From NCBI GenBank assembly GCA_963824095.1, contig CAWGNS010000009.1, positions 310,001 through 374,000 on the forward strand: a DNA stretch of 64,000 nucleotides. The letters run 5' to 3'. The notes under the pieces were generated by a model that worked only from the letters and a program-made list of their open reading frames with translations, was not told where the DNA came from and did no database searches. This document shows, piece by piece, positions 51,791-62,016 of the stretch (positions are counted from its first letter, which is position 1; each line of letters starts with the position of its first letter). This DNA comes from JBBDWJ01 sp963824095. GTDB taxonomy: Bacteria > Acidobacteriota > Terriglobia > Bryobacterales > UBA6623. Made by a program: the position numbers and the translations under genes.

Positions 51791-51842
51791 AAGCGGGCGC
51801 CGCGGAACGCAATGCCGGCGATGGGGCGGCTGCGGGTCCTCC

Positions 51843-53208
51843 TCAATGGGTTCTCGAAATCGCCGCCTCGAACAGTGCATCGCCAATATCGCTGTGGTCA
51901 ATTACCTCGAGCCGCAGCGGATCGATGAAGCTGAGCAGGCCGCTGACGCCGTCGAGGTGGATGATGGCGTTCTCGGTCACTTGCAGGTCATCACCGCTCC
52001 CTCGCCGCCGCGCGCCGGGAAGAGCTACGAAATCCGTCAGGGTCGCGGTTGCAACGTCCACGATCCCGATTCCGACGGTATCGAAATCATTCTCCGACTG
52101 CGGCGTCGGTACGTCGGCCACGTAGACCTTCGTCCCAAACGGATCCATAGCGATCTCGGTCGCCTCCCGCAGCGCCCGCCGCGACGGACTCTGCCCCGCC
52201 AGGCCGCCGATTTGCGCGATCACGGTCTGCGTGCGGATGTCGATCGCGTAGAGAAACGGCGTGTCCAGGTTGGCCAGCACAAACAGCAGCGCGCCATCGG
52301 GCGTCATCACGATCTCGCCGCTGCGGCCACCCGGCGGCAGATCGATTCTGCCCGGTCACGGCGCCGCTCTGCAGATCGACGAGCAGAACCATCTGTTCCC
52401 CGGTCTGCCCGCTGGGGCCCAGCACCGAGGTTGAGACATAGGCGGTACGCCCGTCCGGCGAGATCACCAGGCTCACCGGCCAAAAGGTTTCGTCGAGTTG
52501 GATGCGCTTCTCGATGCGCCCGGCGACGGCGTCGATCACGGCCAGGTGGGGCGGCACGGGGTTGGTCGGAAAAATGCTGCGGTCCGAGCCCCTCGCCGCT
52601 ACGACGAGCTGCGTGTCATCGAACGTGGACGCCATGTCCTGCGGCTCAAAGAATGCTTCACCCAGGCCTTGCTGCAGGTCGACCCGAGTCCAATAGGAAA
52701 GGTCTTCGGGATTCACAAAGTCGACCGTCGGCGGGCTCGGCGCCGGGCCGCCGTCGCGAAGCATCATGTTGCCGGGCGTCGTTGAGAACGCGGAGTTGCT
52801 TCACGCGCGCTATCCCGGGCGCGCCCGGCGCCGGCGCGAAGGCCCGAATGATGCTGAGCGGCTCGGTGAACTGGCCGGTCTGGGCGTCAGGCCACTCTCC
52901 ACGCTCCACATACCCACGACAGGTCGATTGAGCACCCCAGCCTCGTCGAGGACGCTCGATTGCTTGTGCCTTCATGGCATCGCGTCTCTAAGATTTCTAT
53001 CCTGGCGACCTATCGCCCGGTCCCAACGACTCCGCCACCATCCCTCGATAATGTTCCCGTCAGGATCTTCTGTTCTTATGTACCGACTTGATTTGTGCCT
53101 GAAGTGGTCGGATGCTCCTGATCGATCAGTTTGAGTTCGGCCGCCAGATCCGCAGCCCTCCAGTTGAACCGACGGAAAGAGCAGGGCAACCGTAAGCACG
53201 ACGATCAT
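51843..53208 (-). pseudogene. Exported YncE/YVTN-type beta-propeller protein, broken by frameshifts
   Basis: The likely start is at 53208 (MIVVLTVALLFPSVQLEG, a signal peptide). Pieces in different frames continue the same protein: VERGEWPDAQTGQFTEPLSI near 52900, then MMLRDGGPAPSPPTVDFVNP to VDLQSGAVTG (52767 to about 52352), then GEIVMTPDGALLFVLANL to the stop at 51843. Shifts are placed near 52985, 52785 and 52351; the last is one extra C in CCC. The propeller signatures (VISPDGRTAYVS, YAIDIRTQTVIAQIG, KVYVADVP) are clear. No internal stop occurs within the matching pieces. Either a decaying gene or sequence errors. Confidence 0.7.
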
Positions 53209-53239
53209 CGCGGGCGCGAACGGAACTGTTGGGCAAACG

Positions 53240-54903
53240 GCCTTGCATCAGTCGGTACTCCATCGATTCGGTCAAAGCCGAGCCGGCAGAGGCGTCGCGA
53301 AATCCAGGCCGGAGCCGAAAACCGACCCCGGCTGCGGGCGACAGAATGACGAGCGCGAGATAACCCCTGCCCGGACGGCAACCGCTGCAGCACCTCGCGA
53401 ACCGATCGTGAACGTCGCCTGCGCCGCGGCTACGGAGCAGACGAAATACGCTTGCGCATCCTGGGCGATAGCGGCTGCGGCGCCGGCAATCCACAGGGCC
53501 TGATCGGAATCGCCGGCGGCGTCCAGGTCAAGCGTCAGGTCCTGACCGCGATTCGACCGAAGGCCACCGCGCTTCGGTTGGTCCATTGCGGCGTCGGCGG
53601 AACGCTCACCTCCACGTCGAACGCCCCACATCGGCGCCGCCGGACCTTGCAGCCGCACCGTCCCGGTGTTGGTTCGAGCAGCGAAGGGGACTGTTCGCCA
53701 GGCACGGGAGAAACGCGGCCGAGGAAATCGAGATAGCCGGGCAGACCCGCCGGGCTGCGCGCGAAATCAGTACCTGCGAACTGCCCGCCGCGGCTCAGGA
53801 CCAACTCTCCCGCGTCGAGCTCCCGCAGCGGTGGCGCGTACCCAAGGGACGCGGTTTTTCGGCCTGCGCGCCGCGCCCTTCGTAAACAATGCAAGTGCCG
53901 TCGGGCGGGTTTGCATAAGCGGACTGGAAGGCCCACGGTCCGCCTGCTCTTCGGTGAATAGGGCGGAGCCGAAGTCGGCGCCGATCGCGTTGCCCGGTCG
54001 ACGTGGCTGGAGCGCCCGCGGAGAGCTGAGACCGCGCCCAGCCGTCCGCCGTGCCGCAAAGCCTCGCCCGCCGTGATTCCGCGGGTCGCTGCAAGCGGCG
54101 CCGTCGGTGCTGATGGCGATCGGTCACGTCGTTGCTCACCATCGCTCCGGCCGTGCGGACCGTCACGGGCACGTAGCAACCCGTCGGCGCGTCGGCTGGT
54201 ATCGCAAACACGATCTGATCGACGCCCGCGCAACACGGCGTGCGTCCGCTGTAGAGCTTGTTCGAGGCGCGCTTTCCGCCGACGAAAATCTCGACGCCAC
54301 CGGCAGATCGCCTGCCTGCGGCTGGGCGTTGTCGGCATTGAGGCCGGGGCCAAGGCCGGTCCCCCACAAGGTCACTACCTGGCCGGGCCGCACCGTCGCG
54401 ACGGCTGAGTTGACCGGCTGATCGTCTTGCGCCAGGAAGTTCTGCACAATGCCCGGGCCGAAGCCCGCGCGGTTGACCGCAAAAACTCCCAGACTCGAAG
54501 CCGCGACCGTGGCGGGCGAAAAGTTTCCCTCGCCGTTGTAGGTGACGCGAATCGAAACCTCGCCCAGCGGAGCGTTCGAGGGCATCACGGCGTTGATCTG
54601 CCCGGGTGAGACGAACAGCGGAATCGCCGCCACGCAATTGCCGCCCTGGCAGACTTCGATCGAAACGCCGCCCAACGTCGTTTGCAGCGGAAACGCCAGT
54701 GGCGGGCTATCGGTGGGTCCGAGGTCGCGCCCAAAGATCGAAAAAATCGAGCCGCGCGCGATCGAGCCGTTAGGCAGTCCCGGCGGCGCGAAACTGGCGG
54801 CATTCACGATGCCGCGGTAGAACAGGAAAGGTTGCGCGTAGGTCATGCCGGCGCCGAGCGCCAGCAGCAACGCCGAACTCAAAATTCGCCAGGCCATTCT
54901 CAT
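53240..54903 (-). pseudogene. Solibacter-type TIGR03437-like exported protein, broken by several frameshifts
   Basis: Begins at 54903 with a signal (ILSSALLLALGAGMTYA) and the TIGR03437-like hallmark: GIVNAASFAPPGLPNGSIAR, SIFSIFGRDLGP, LGGVSIEVC, PLFVSPGQINAVMPSNA, FGPGIVQNFLAQ, TLWGTGLGPGL. At about 54300 the frame shifts to GGVEIFVGGKRASNKLYSG and CCAGVDQIVFAIPADAPTG. Near 54121 one extra G shifts it again (ISTDGAACSDPRN). More fragments of one domain follow in changing frames (PPDGTCIVYEGRGAQ, PLRELDAGELVLSRGG, AGLPGYLDFLGRVSPVPG, DAQAYFVCSVAAAQATFTI), fading near 53240. At least five shifts in 1.6 kb. The 3' end is approximate. Confidence 0.72.
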
Positions 54904-55076
54904 AGACGTTAGCCCAACGCCATCCTTCGAGAGGGGAATTGTGAATTCCGAATTATACTCCCGCCCGTACGCCGCGCCAGCAAGAATTTCCCGCCTCTGG
55001 CCCGGGGGCGACGGCGGAAGACGGCCTTGCCCCCGCGGGCCGGGTTACCGCCGCCCGGACCCCCTCGCGTGTCTCC

Positions 55077-55610
55077 CTACGCGGGTTCCGGGCGGATCCG
55101 CCGGTAGGTCATCGAAACCAACCCCTGGGAAAACGTCTGGCTCTCCAGCAGCTCGAAATTACGCTGCGGAAAGCCGGCCGGAAACAGCGGGATGCCCGAA
55201 CCGAGCAAAACCGGAATCAGGCTAAGCGAGAGTTCATCGATCAGGTCCGCTTCGAGAAAAGCCCGCGCCAACTCGCCGCCGCCCATGTGGAAGATGTGCT
55301 TGCCAGAGACCTCGCGCAGCTCCCGAACGAACTCGGCCGGCGGTTGATCGACGAAGACCATGCCGTCGCGTTTCCCCGGCGGTAGCGAACGCGAGAACAC
55401 GTATGTCGTCCACGGCCCTTGCGGAGCCCCGCCCACCGCCCCCGCGGCGTCCAGCGTCTTGCGGCCGAAGACCACCACATCGATTGTCGAAAAAAACTCG
55501 GCCATCCTTTTCGAAACGTCTTCCGGCATGATCAGGAAATCAACACTGCCGTCCGAACGAGCAATGTAGCCGTCGAGACTGACGGCGCAACCGAGAATGA
55601 TCTTGCGCAT
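55077..55610 (-). CDS. DHFR/RibD-C-family reductase
   Basis: 177 residues. Family landmarks are the N-terminal KIILGCAVSLDGYIARSDGS, DVVVFGRKTLDAAG, then KHIFHMGGGELARAFLEADL and DELSLSLIPVLLGSGIPLFP. This is the widespread dihydrofolate-reductase-like group (YyaP/YwjB type) of unassigned NADPH-dependent reductases, distinct from true folA. It is a lone gene on the minus strand, divergent from the TonB receptor. Confidence 0.88.
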   Translation of the reverse strand: MRKIILGCAVSLDGYIARSDGSVDFLIMPEDVSKRMAEFFSTIDVVVFGRKTLDAAGAVGGAPQGPWTTYVFSRSLPPGKRDGMVFVDQPPAEFVRELREVSGKHIFHMGGGELARAFLEADLIDELSLSLIPVLLGSGIPLFPAGFPQRNFELLESQTFSQGLVSMTYRRIRPEPA

Positions 55611-55671
55611 GGGCCAATTGTAAGCAAACCAGGCAACCCAATCCGCTACATCCCGATACCGCCAAACTCAA

Positions 55672-55742
55672 CAGACCGCCAGGCGTAAACGGGCTGCGTT
55701 CGAGGATTCGCAGGGTGCGAAACGCGGTCCCCTTCCCGCACA
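55672..55742. repeat. Half copies of two dispersed repeats upstream of the TonB receptor
   Basis: AACAGACCGCCAGGCGTAAA at 55678-55690 region belongs to the palindromic family; GATTCGCAGGGTGCGAAACG from about 55704 is the right half of the long-hairpin family, without its left arm. Together they fill most of the 180-nt space between the divergent reductase and receptor genes. Confidence 0.55.
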
Positions 55743-55790
55743 AGGCGTCATACTAGATAGCATCCTCGCAGTCGGCGGGGCTCGTCTGCT

Positions 55791-58665
55791 ATGTCTTGGA
55801 ATTGCCTTTCGATGCTCAGCGCCCAGCTCCGAGCGCAAGTTGGCGCCGCCCGCTATGACCCCACGCCGAGCGCCGCCCGCCGGCGTGCGCTGCTATTTGG
55901 CGCGCTTTTGATCCTGTTCGGCTCTGCCGCCTGGGCGCAATCCTCGCGTGTGAGTGGCGCGCTGCAAGGCATCGTCGTGGACGAAACCGGGGCCGCGGTG
56001 CCCGGCGCCGCGATCTCGCTCACCGAGCAGGAATCGGGTTGGCAGCGTACCGCGGTTTCCGGCGCCGACGGCCGCTTCCTGCTCCAGGGTCTGCCCAGCG
56101 GCGAGTATCGCGTCCGCGTGGAGCAGGAAGGCTTTGCCGCGGCCGTCATCGGCGGTGTCGCCATTTCGCTGGGCGGCACTACGTTGGAGCGCGTTGAACT
56201 GAAGCCCGCCGCGGTGACCGAATCGATCGAGGTCGAGGCGCAGGCCGGAGCGGTGGAAACCAGCGCCACTTCCGCGAGCGCCGCGCTGGGCTCCGAGCGC
56301 ATCGAGGAAGGCCCTTCCTCGAACCGCAACTTCTTGAACTTCGTGCTGGTGGCGCCCGGCGTCGCGGCTTCGAACGGGTCCAACGCGCAGCGCTCGCTCA
56401 CCGGCTTGCGTAGCGCCATGCCCGACAGCGGCTTTGCTTTTGGCGGCATGCGCGGGCGCAACAACAGCCTCTCCATCGACGGCGTCGACAACCGCGACGA
56501 GACCACCGGCGGCAACCGCGTGGCGGTGGGCGTCGAGATGGTGCGCGAGTTCCGCGTGGCGGGCGCCATCCTCGGCGCCGAGTTCGGCGGCGCGGCCGGC
56601 GGCGCGGTCAACGTCGTGACGCGCTCGGGCAACAACCAGTGGCACGGCGACTTCACCTGGTTTTTTCAAAACGAAGCCGTCAACGCCCGCGATCCCGAAG
56701 TCACCGCCGGCCGCGCGCCCAAGCTCCGCAAATACCAGCCGGGATTTTCCGTAATGGGTCCGCTGCGGCGCGACCGCACGTTTTTCGCGATGGCGCTCGA
56801 ACAGGAATGGGAGAACGGCGAGGAATGGTCGGACACTCCCGCCGCCTATGCCCCGGCGATCGACCACGTGCTGCAAAGCCCTGCTTACGAGCACAGCGGC
56901 GTGAGCAGCGTCACGAAGGGCCTGTTCCCCACGGCGTCGTCGGAAACCGAATATTCGTTCAAGATCGACCATCAGTTCAGCTCCGCTCAAACCTTCACGG
57001 CGCGCTACGCGTTCTCGCGGGGGCGCGTCGACGACCAGGTGCAGGGGCTCGACAATTTCGCCGACCGCTCCAGCCGCGGCAGCAGCTACGTGCGCGATCA
57101 CTCGCTGGTGGCGGCGCTAACGAGTGTGCCGCGTCCCAACCTGGTGAACGATCTGCGGTTTCAATACGGCCGGCGCGACATGTCGCTAGAGCCCAACAGC
57201 CCCGGGGCCATGCTCGAAGTGCCGGGCCTGATCACCCTCGGCCAAGCCTATACGCTCGATGCCGCTCGCGCCGAACAGCACTGGGAAGTCGTCGAGGGCA
57301 TGAACGTCATTCTGGGCTCTCACCAGCTCGGTTTCGGGGGCAGCCTGCATCAGATCAGCCTGGATGCGCGCCTGGCCAACCGCTTCGCCGGCGTGTTCGT
57401 CTTTCCGACTCTCGACGACTTCCTCCAGGCGCGGCCCGACGTTTTCCTACAGGCGTTCGGCGAAGCGCCGACGCGCTATTCCACCACGCCCGCCGGCCTG
57501 TGGTTCCAGGAGCGCTGGCAGCCCTGGCAAAGGCTCACCTTCGAAGCCGGTCTCCGCTGGGACGCTCAATCGCTGCCCGCACCGTTTTCCGGTCCGCGCG
57601 CCAATCTCGCCCCCCGGCTGGGGCTGGCCTGGGTGCCGTTCGGCGACCGCTCCTCGCAGCGTCCGTTTGTGATTCGCGCCGGGCTGGGCTGGTTCTACGA
57701 CCGCTTCCCGCTCGCATTTCTCAACGATGCCATCCAGAAAGACGGTGTCCGGGGTTTCGAGCAATACCTGGTGGGCGACACAGCGGTTCGCGCGCTCCAG
57801 CAGGGCGCCGGCGGTCCGCTGGCAATGCCGCTGGCCGGCGAGCCCACCGCCGCCTACCGGCCCGATCCTCGATTTCCCCTCGACCTACAGCCGGAAAGTC
57901 ACGCTCGGAGTGGAAAAGGGCCTCAACAAAGAGACCCGGCTCACCATCGAATATGCCGCCGTGCGCGGCTATCATCTGCCGCGCGTGCGCAACATCGCCG
58001 GCGGGTTGCCGCCTGCCTATCAACTCGAGCAAACCTCGCGTTCGTCCTATCACGGCGTCACCGTCTCGGTCGAGCGCAAGCTGATCCGCGACGTCTCGTT
58101 TCTGGTGGCTTACGGCTACAGCCGGACCTGGGACGACGCCTCGGACTTCGACGAGCAGCCGCTCGATCCGTTCGATTTTTCACTCGATTGGGCCTTGTCG
58201 CGCCAGCATCAGGCGCAGCGTTTCACCGCCAGCGGATTGTTCGAACTGCAGCCCGAGGAATGGAACTGGGCTCCGCCGTGGCTGCGCGAGGGCCTCGACG
58301 ACGTCATTGTTTCGCCGATCTTCACCGCCGGCTCGGGGCGTCCGGTGAACGCGCTCAGCTCAACCGACGTGTTCCGCACCGGCGCGTTCCCGATCTCGGC
58401 CCGCCCGCCAGGCCTGGCGCGAAACCCGTTTCTTTCGCCAGGCACGGTGAATGTCGATCTGCGCATCATGAAGGGCTTTTGGGTCAAGAACGGCCGTGCT
58501 ATCGTGCAGGCGGGAATCGAAGCCTTCAACCTTCTCAACCATTCGAACGCCTTGCGCGTGAGCCCCTACTACGCCGCCGGCGCCCTGCAACTGCCCTCCT
58601 ACGGAGAACCGCTCGAAACCCTGGGAGCGCGGCGCATTCAGATGATGGTGCAGTTTGAATACTAA
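55791..58665 (+). CDS. TonB-dependent receptor with N-terminal carboxypeptidase-regulatory-like domain (Oar type), one frameshift
   Basis: About 957 residues if repaired. A signal (FGALLILFGSAAWAQ) is followed by a CarboxypepD_reg-like domain (SGALQGIVVDETGAAVPGAA to LPSGEYRVRVEQEGF). The plug region contains GGMRGRNNSLSIDGVDNRDE and AEFGGAAGGAVNVVTRSGNN. The barrel follows, and the C-terminus ends in MMVQFEY, a terminal aromatic as in OMPs. The frame breaks at about 57860-57863: after TAAYRP one extra base makes the written frame run to 58658 as Arg-rich noise, while the true sequence PILDFPSTYSRKVTLGVEKG continues in another frame to 58665. This acidobacterial receptor class is thought to take up glycans or siderophores. 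Confidence 0.88.
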
Positions 58666-59116
58666 GCGGCCTGACCGAAAGGGGCACAGAAGCAAAAATC
58701 GCACTCGTGGCGTGAACCTCCAGGTTTGCCGCGTCGCGATTCGTCGCGACGTAGGGCCCCGCGCCACCTAGGCCGGCTGGAAAGGTACCACTGCCGGGTT
58801 CTAGATGACTGTCGCACACAGAACGGCCTGAATGCCCTTTTTCGGCGGTCTGCTAAACCAACTGGCCGAGCCGGCGCCACGCCGATTCCCAACCGCGCGC
58901 ATAGCCTCCTCCCCGACAACGGCAATAAGGCGTTCGCCCCCTCCACGCCACGTTTTCTCAAACAACCCGCCGCCGGTCCGATAAGACCTGGGTCACCAGC
59001 AAAGCAGTTCGCCCTCCCACCCCTCCGCAACGTCCGCGAAGGCCCCCATGGGGCCCGGCGCGCGGAAAACTCCAACGGGCGCGAGCGCTTGCTTCATTCC
59101 AGGAGGAACGTCATCC
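58666..59116. other. Intergenic region with a dispersed element
   Basis: No gene. A copy of the CCTCCAG element lies at 58706-58792. The rest (58800-59090) is unremarkable. The Shine-Dalgarno sequence AGGAGG for the carbonic anhydrase is at 59101-59106. Confidence 0.6.
58706..58792 (+). repeat. Dispersed element, copy 3 of the CCTCCAG family
   Basis: The left half, from CGTGGCGTGAACCTCCAGG through the hairpin GTCGCGATTCGTCGCGAC to GTAGGGCCCC, is identical to the copy at 12139. The right half differs (GCCACCTAGGCCGGCTGGAA), so its closing CTGGAGG is degraded to CTGGAAA. Confidence 0.8.
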
Positions 59117-59905
59117 ATGTCGAAGTTGAAATGGCTTCTCGTAGCTCACGCGGCTCTGGCCATCCTGCTCGCGCCCGCGCGCGCCATCGCCCAAGAGGAA
59201 GAGCCCGTGACCTGGGGCTACTCCGGGCCGGGCGGCCCCAGCAATTGGGCCGACATCAACGAGGACTACGCCATCTGTGGCTCCGGGACCAGCCAGTCCC
59301 CCATCGATCTCGATTCGCTCACCAGCACCGCGCGCTACGGCGGGGCCGTCGAGTTTCATTACAACCCAACCGATCTGACGATCCTCAACAACGGCCATAC
59401 CATCGAGGTGGAATACGATCCAGGCAGTTGGATCGTCGCCGAGGGCCGCACCTACAACCTCGTGCAGTTTCACTTCCACTCCCCCAGCGAGCATACCTTC
59501 GGGCGCGGCGCGCACTTCGACATGGAAATGCACCTCGTGCACCGCACCACCTCGGGGTCTCTGGCCGTGGTTGCCGTCTTGATTCGTGAAGGCAAGGAAA
59601 ATACGGCGCTGGCCCCGGTCTGGGAGCGCCTGCCCTCCGAAGAAGGTGAGGAAAGGTTCCCCGATGTCGAGGTCGACGCCACCGACGTACTGCCCAGTGA
59701 CAGCCGGGCCTTCCACTATATGGGGTCGCTGACCACGCCGCCGTGTAGCGAGAGCGTCCGCTGGTTCGTGCTGCGCGAGCCCATCGAGATGTCAGCCGAG
59801 CAGATCGCTCAGTTTCGAGCCGCCTTGGAGGCGAGTTGCTGCACCCAGAACAATCGCCCAACCCAAAGCCTCAACGGCCGCCGGATCGGTCTCGACCTCT
59901 ACTAA
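59117..59905 (+). CDS. Alpha-class carbonic anhydrase, exported
   Basis: 262 residues from the ATG at 59117 with AGGAGG 10 nt upstream. The signal peptide ends in ARAIAQ. The zinc histidines are H119, H121 (LVQFHFHSPSEH) and H139 (MEMHLVH). The proton-shuttle histidine is H94 (NNGHTIEVEY), and the Thr of the active site is in GSLTTPPCSE. It interconverts CO2 and bicarbonate in the periplasm. A strong hairpin terminator follows. Confidence 0.95.
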   Translation: MSKLKWLLVAHAALAILLAPARAIAQEEEPVTWGYSGPGGPSNWADINEDYAICGSGTSQSPIDLDSLTSTARYGGAVEFHYNPTDLTILNNGHTIEVEYDPGSWIVAEGRTYNLVQFHFHSPSEHTFGRGAHFDMEMHLVHRTTSGSLAVVAVLIREGKENTALAPVWERLPSEEGEERFPDVEVDATDVLPSDSRAFHYMGSLTTPPCSESVRWFVLREPIEMSAEQIAQFRAALEASCCTQNNRPTQSLNGRRIGLDLY

Positions 59906-59926
59906 TCGGGCGAATCGCCAAGCCAC

Positions 59927-59953
59927 AAGGGCAGGCCGCCGGGCCTGCCCTTT
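59927..59953 (+). terminator. Probable intrinsic terminator of the carbonic anhydrase gene
   Basis: An 11-bp stem, AAGGGCAGGCC and GGCCTGCCCTT, with loop GCCG, followed by a short T-run (TTT). It lies 22 nt after the stop. Its GGGCAGGCC core recurs in two later hairpins (61131, 61779). Confidence 0.65.
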
Positions 59954-60057
59954 CCGTCCTCTGTTCCTTTCGCCTTTTGCCATTTGCCTCGACCCTCATC
60001 CCCAAATCCCACCCGATCGAATTGCTACCATGGGCTGGATCTCTTCAACCAATTCCC

Positions 60058-61092
60058 ATGAACACTTCACACCCTCCCACGCCGCTCGATCCCGAAGCGC
60101 AACGCGCGCTCGAGCTGATCGACGGCATGCGAGTCTCCAAAGCCACCTTCACCGCGCTGTCGCTGGGCGTCTTCGATACGTTGCACGAAGGTCCGGCCTC
60201 ACTCGATGAGCTTGCAGAGCGCTTGCACTGCGCCGGCCACGCCCTGGAACGGTTGTTAGGCGCCTGCTGCGGCCTGGGACTGCTCGAACTGCGTGACGGC
60301 AACTATCACAACCGCCCGGTGGCGACGCGCTTCCTGCGGATTCACAGCCCCGAGACCCTCAGCGGATACATGCTCTATGCCGACCGCATCAGTTTCCGCC
60401 TCTGGGGGCGCCTCGAAGACGCCGTCCGCGAGGGCACCCATCGTTGGGACCAGGAATTCGGCAGCGGCGCCGACATCTTTGCTCACTTCTTCGCCACCGA
60501 TGAAGCCAAGCTCACCTTCCTGGCCGGCATGCACGGCCTCGGGCTGCTCAGCTCGCCCGCCATCGCCGCCGCCTTCGATTTGAGCCGCTTCCACCACCTG
60601 GCCGACATTGGCGGCGCCACCGGTCACCTCGTGATGGAGATCTGCCGCCGCTATCCCGAGATGACCGGCTGCGTCTTTGATCTGCCCGCCGTCACCCCGG
60701 TCGCGCGAACCTACATCGCCGAGGCCGGCCTGTCGGCGCGCATCACCACCGTCGACGGTGATTTCTTCAACGATCCGCTGCCCCAAGCCGATCTTTGCAG
60801 CCTGGGCCGCATTCTCCACGACTGGACCGACGAAAAAGTCCGCTTCCTGCTCGACAAGATTTACAACAGCCTGCCGCCCGGCGGAGGCCTGCTGCTTTGT
60901 GAAAAGACGCTGAGCGAAACGCACGACGGCCCCGCCAGCGGCTACCTGCAATCGCTCAACATGCTGGTCTGCACCGAAGGCCGCGAGCGCACCGCCGCCG
61001 GCTACCGGCAACTCGTCGAACAAGCCGGCTTCACCCAATTCCAACTCTGCCAAACCGGCCGCCCCCTGGACGCCATGCTGGCCATCAAATAG
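60058..61092 (+). CDS. O-methyltransferase (acetylserotonin-O-methyltransferase-like)
   Basis: 344 residues from the ATG at 60058. A winged-helix dimerisation domain (LDELAERLHCAGHALERLLG, LGLLELRDGNYHNRPVATRF) is followed by the SAM-binding fold: motif I HLADIGGATGHLVMEICRRYP, then VTTVDGDFFNDPLP-like sequence, GRILHDWTDEKVRFLLDKI (the catalytic His region) and LLLCEKTLSETHDGP. The family methylates hydroxyl groups of aromatic or polyketide compounds. No partner genes for a natural product are nearby, so the substrate is unknown. Confidence 0.88.
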   Translation: MNTSHPPTPLDPEAQRALELIDGMRVSKATFTALSLGVFDTLHEGPASLDELAERLHCAGHALERLLGACCGLGLLELRDGNYHNRPVATRFLRIHSPETLSGYMLYADRISFRLWGRLEDAVREGTHRWDQEFGSGADIFAHFFATDEAKLTFLAGMHGLGLLSSPAIAAAFDLSRFHHLADIGGATGHLVMEICRRYPEMTGCVFDLPAVTPVARTYIAEAGLSARITTVDGDFFNDPLPQADLCSLGRILHDWTDEKVRFLLDKIYNSLPPGGGLLLCEKTLSETHDGPASGYLQSLNMLVCTEGRERTAAGYRQLVEQAGFTQFQLCQTGRPLDAMLAIK

Positions 61093-61130
61093 AAAGCCAT
61101 ACCATCCATCCAGCGTACGGGCCGGCACCA

Positions 61131-61158
61131 GTGGGGCAGGGCTCCGGCCTGCCCAAAA
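61131..61158 (+). repeat. GGGCAGG/CCTGCCC hairpin repeat
   Basis: GTGGGGCAGGGCTCCGGCCT then GCCCAAAA; imperfect stem. It lies 39 nt after the methyltransferase stop and could end its transcript. It is a sister of the copy at 61779. Confidence 0.6.
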
Positions 61159-61334
61159 CAACAAGCACCCCCACTAAACCAGCCCCCGGCCGCATTCGCC
61201 ACGAAGACCCCTCCTGCCCAAACCACAAGACCACCCACCAACCAAGACGACCGCCCGGGTCTGCTATCATCGCCATCTACCGGCCCCGAGCCGCCGCAGC
61301 AACACCCGCGCCGCTGTCCGCGGCGCTCCCATCC

Positions 61335-61778
61335 ATGCAAAAACTCACTATCCCGGTCACCAAACTCCGCCCCGACGCCCGCTTGCCCGAGTCCTCGCAC
61401 GGTCCCCACGAAGACGCCGGGCTCGATCTGTTCGCCGTCGAGGATGTCCTGCTCCCGGCCGGTGGCTGGGAGGGCGTGCCCACCGGGCTGGCGATCGAAA
61501 TTCCGCCCGGCTACGAAGGCCAGGTTCGCCCCCGCAGCGGCTTGGCGCGCAAGTTCGGCGTCACCCTGCTGAACTCGCCCGGCACCATCGACCCCGGCTA
61601 CCGCGGCGAAATCCAAGTGCTGCTGGTGAACCATGGCAAGCAGGACTACGCCATCCGCAAGGGCGACCGCATCGCCCAACTCATCCTGGGCGTCTACGCC
61701 GCCGTCGACTGGAGCCTCAAGGAAGAGTTGAGCCAAACCGCCCGGGCCGCCAAAGGCTTCGGCTCCACGGGAACATAG
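61335..61778 (+). CDS. dut: Deoxyuridine 5'-triphosphate nucleotidohydrolase (dUTPase)
   Basis: 147 residues from the ATG at 61335. All five motifs of trimeric dUTPases are present: EDAGLDLFA, RPRSGLARKFGV, LNSPGTIDPGYRGEI, GDRIAQLIL and the C-terminal AAKGFGSTG. It splits dUTP to dUMP, keeping uracil out of DNA and feeding dTMP synthesis. The frame extends upstream into repeat-bearing DNA that is not conserved. Confidence 0.96.
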   Translation: MQKLTIPVTKLRPDARLPESSHGPHEDAGLDLFAVEDVLLPAGGWEGVPTGLAIEIPPGYEGQVRPRSGLARKFGVTLLNSPGTIDPGYRGEIQVLLVNHGKQDYAIRKGDRIAQLILGVYAAVDWSLKEELSQTARAAKGFGSTGT

Positions 61779-61806
61779 TGGGGCAGGCCTCCGGCCTGCC
61801 CAAACC
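61779..61806 (+). terminator. Hairpin repeat directly after dut, probable terminator
   Basis: GGGCAGGCC and GGCCTGCCC pair over 9 bp around TCC, starting two bases after the stop. It is nearly the same as the hairpin at 61131, and the stem core matches the terminator at 59927. No long T-run follows. Confidence 0.5.
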
Positions 61807-62016
61807 GCCAGTGCAACCACCAAGCCAGCTCCCCCGTTCCCCCAGGGTCGCGATCCTCCAGCCCACCCTGCCGAGAAAACTCCCCCAAAAACAGGCCATC
61901 CGCGGCCTGTCCTGGCGACAAACCGCGGATCGCCCGCCTACCTAGCAAAAACCGGCCCTGGCGCCAGCACGAACCGTGCCCCATTCGCGATCCGCGACTC
62001 AATCCACCGCGCCCAC

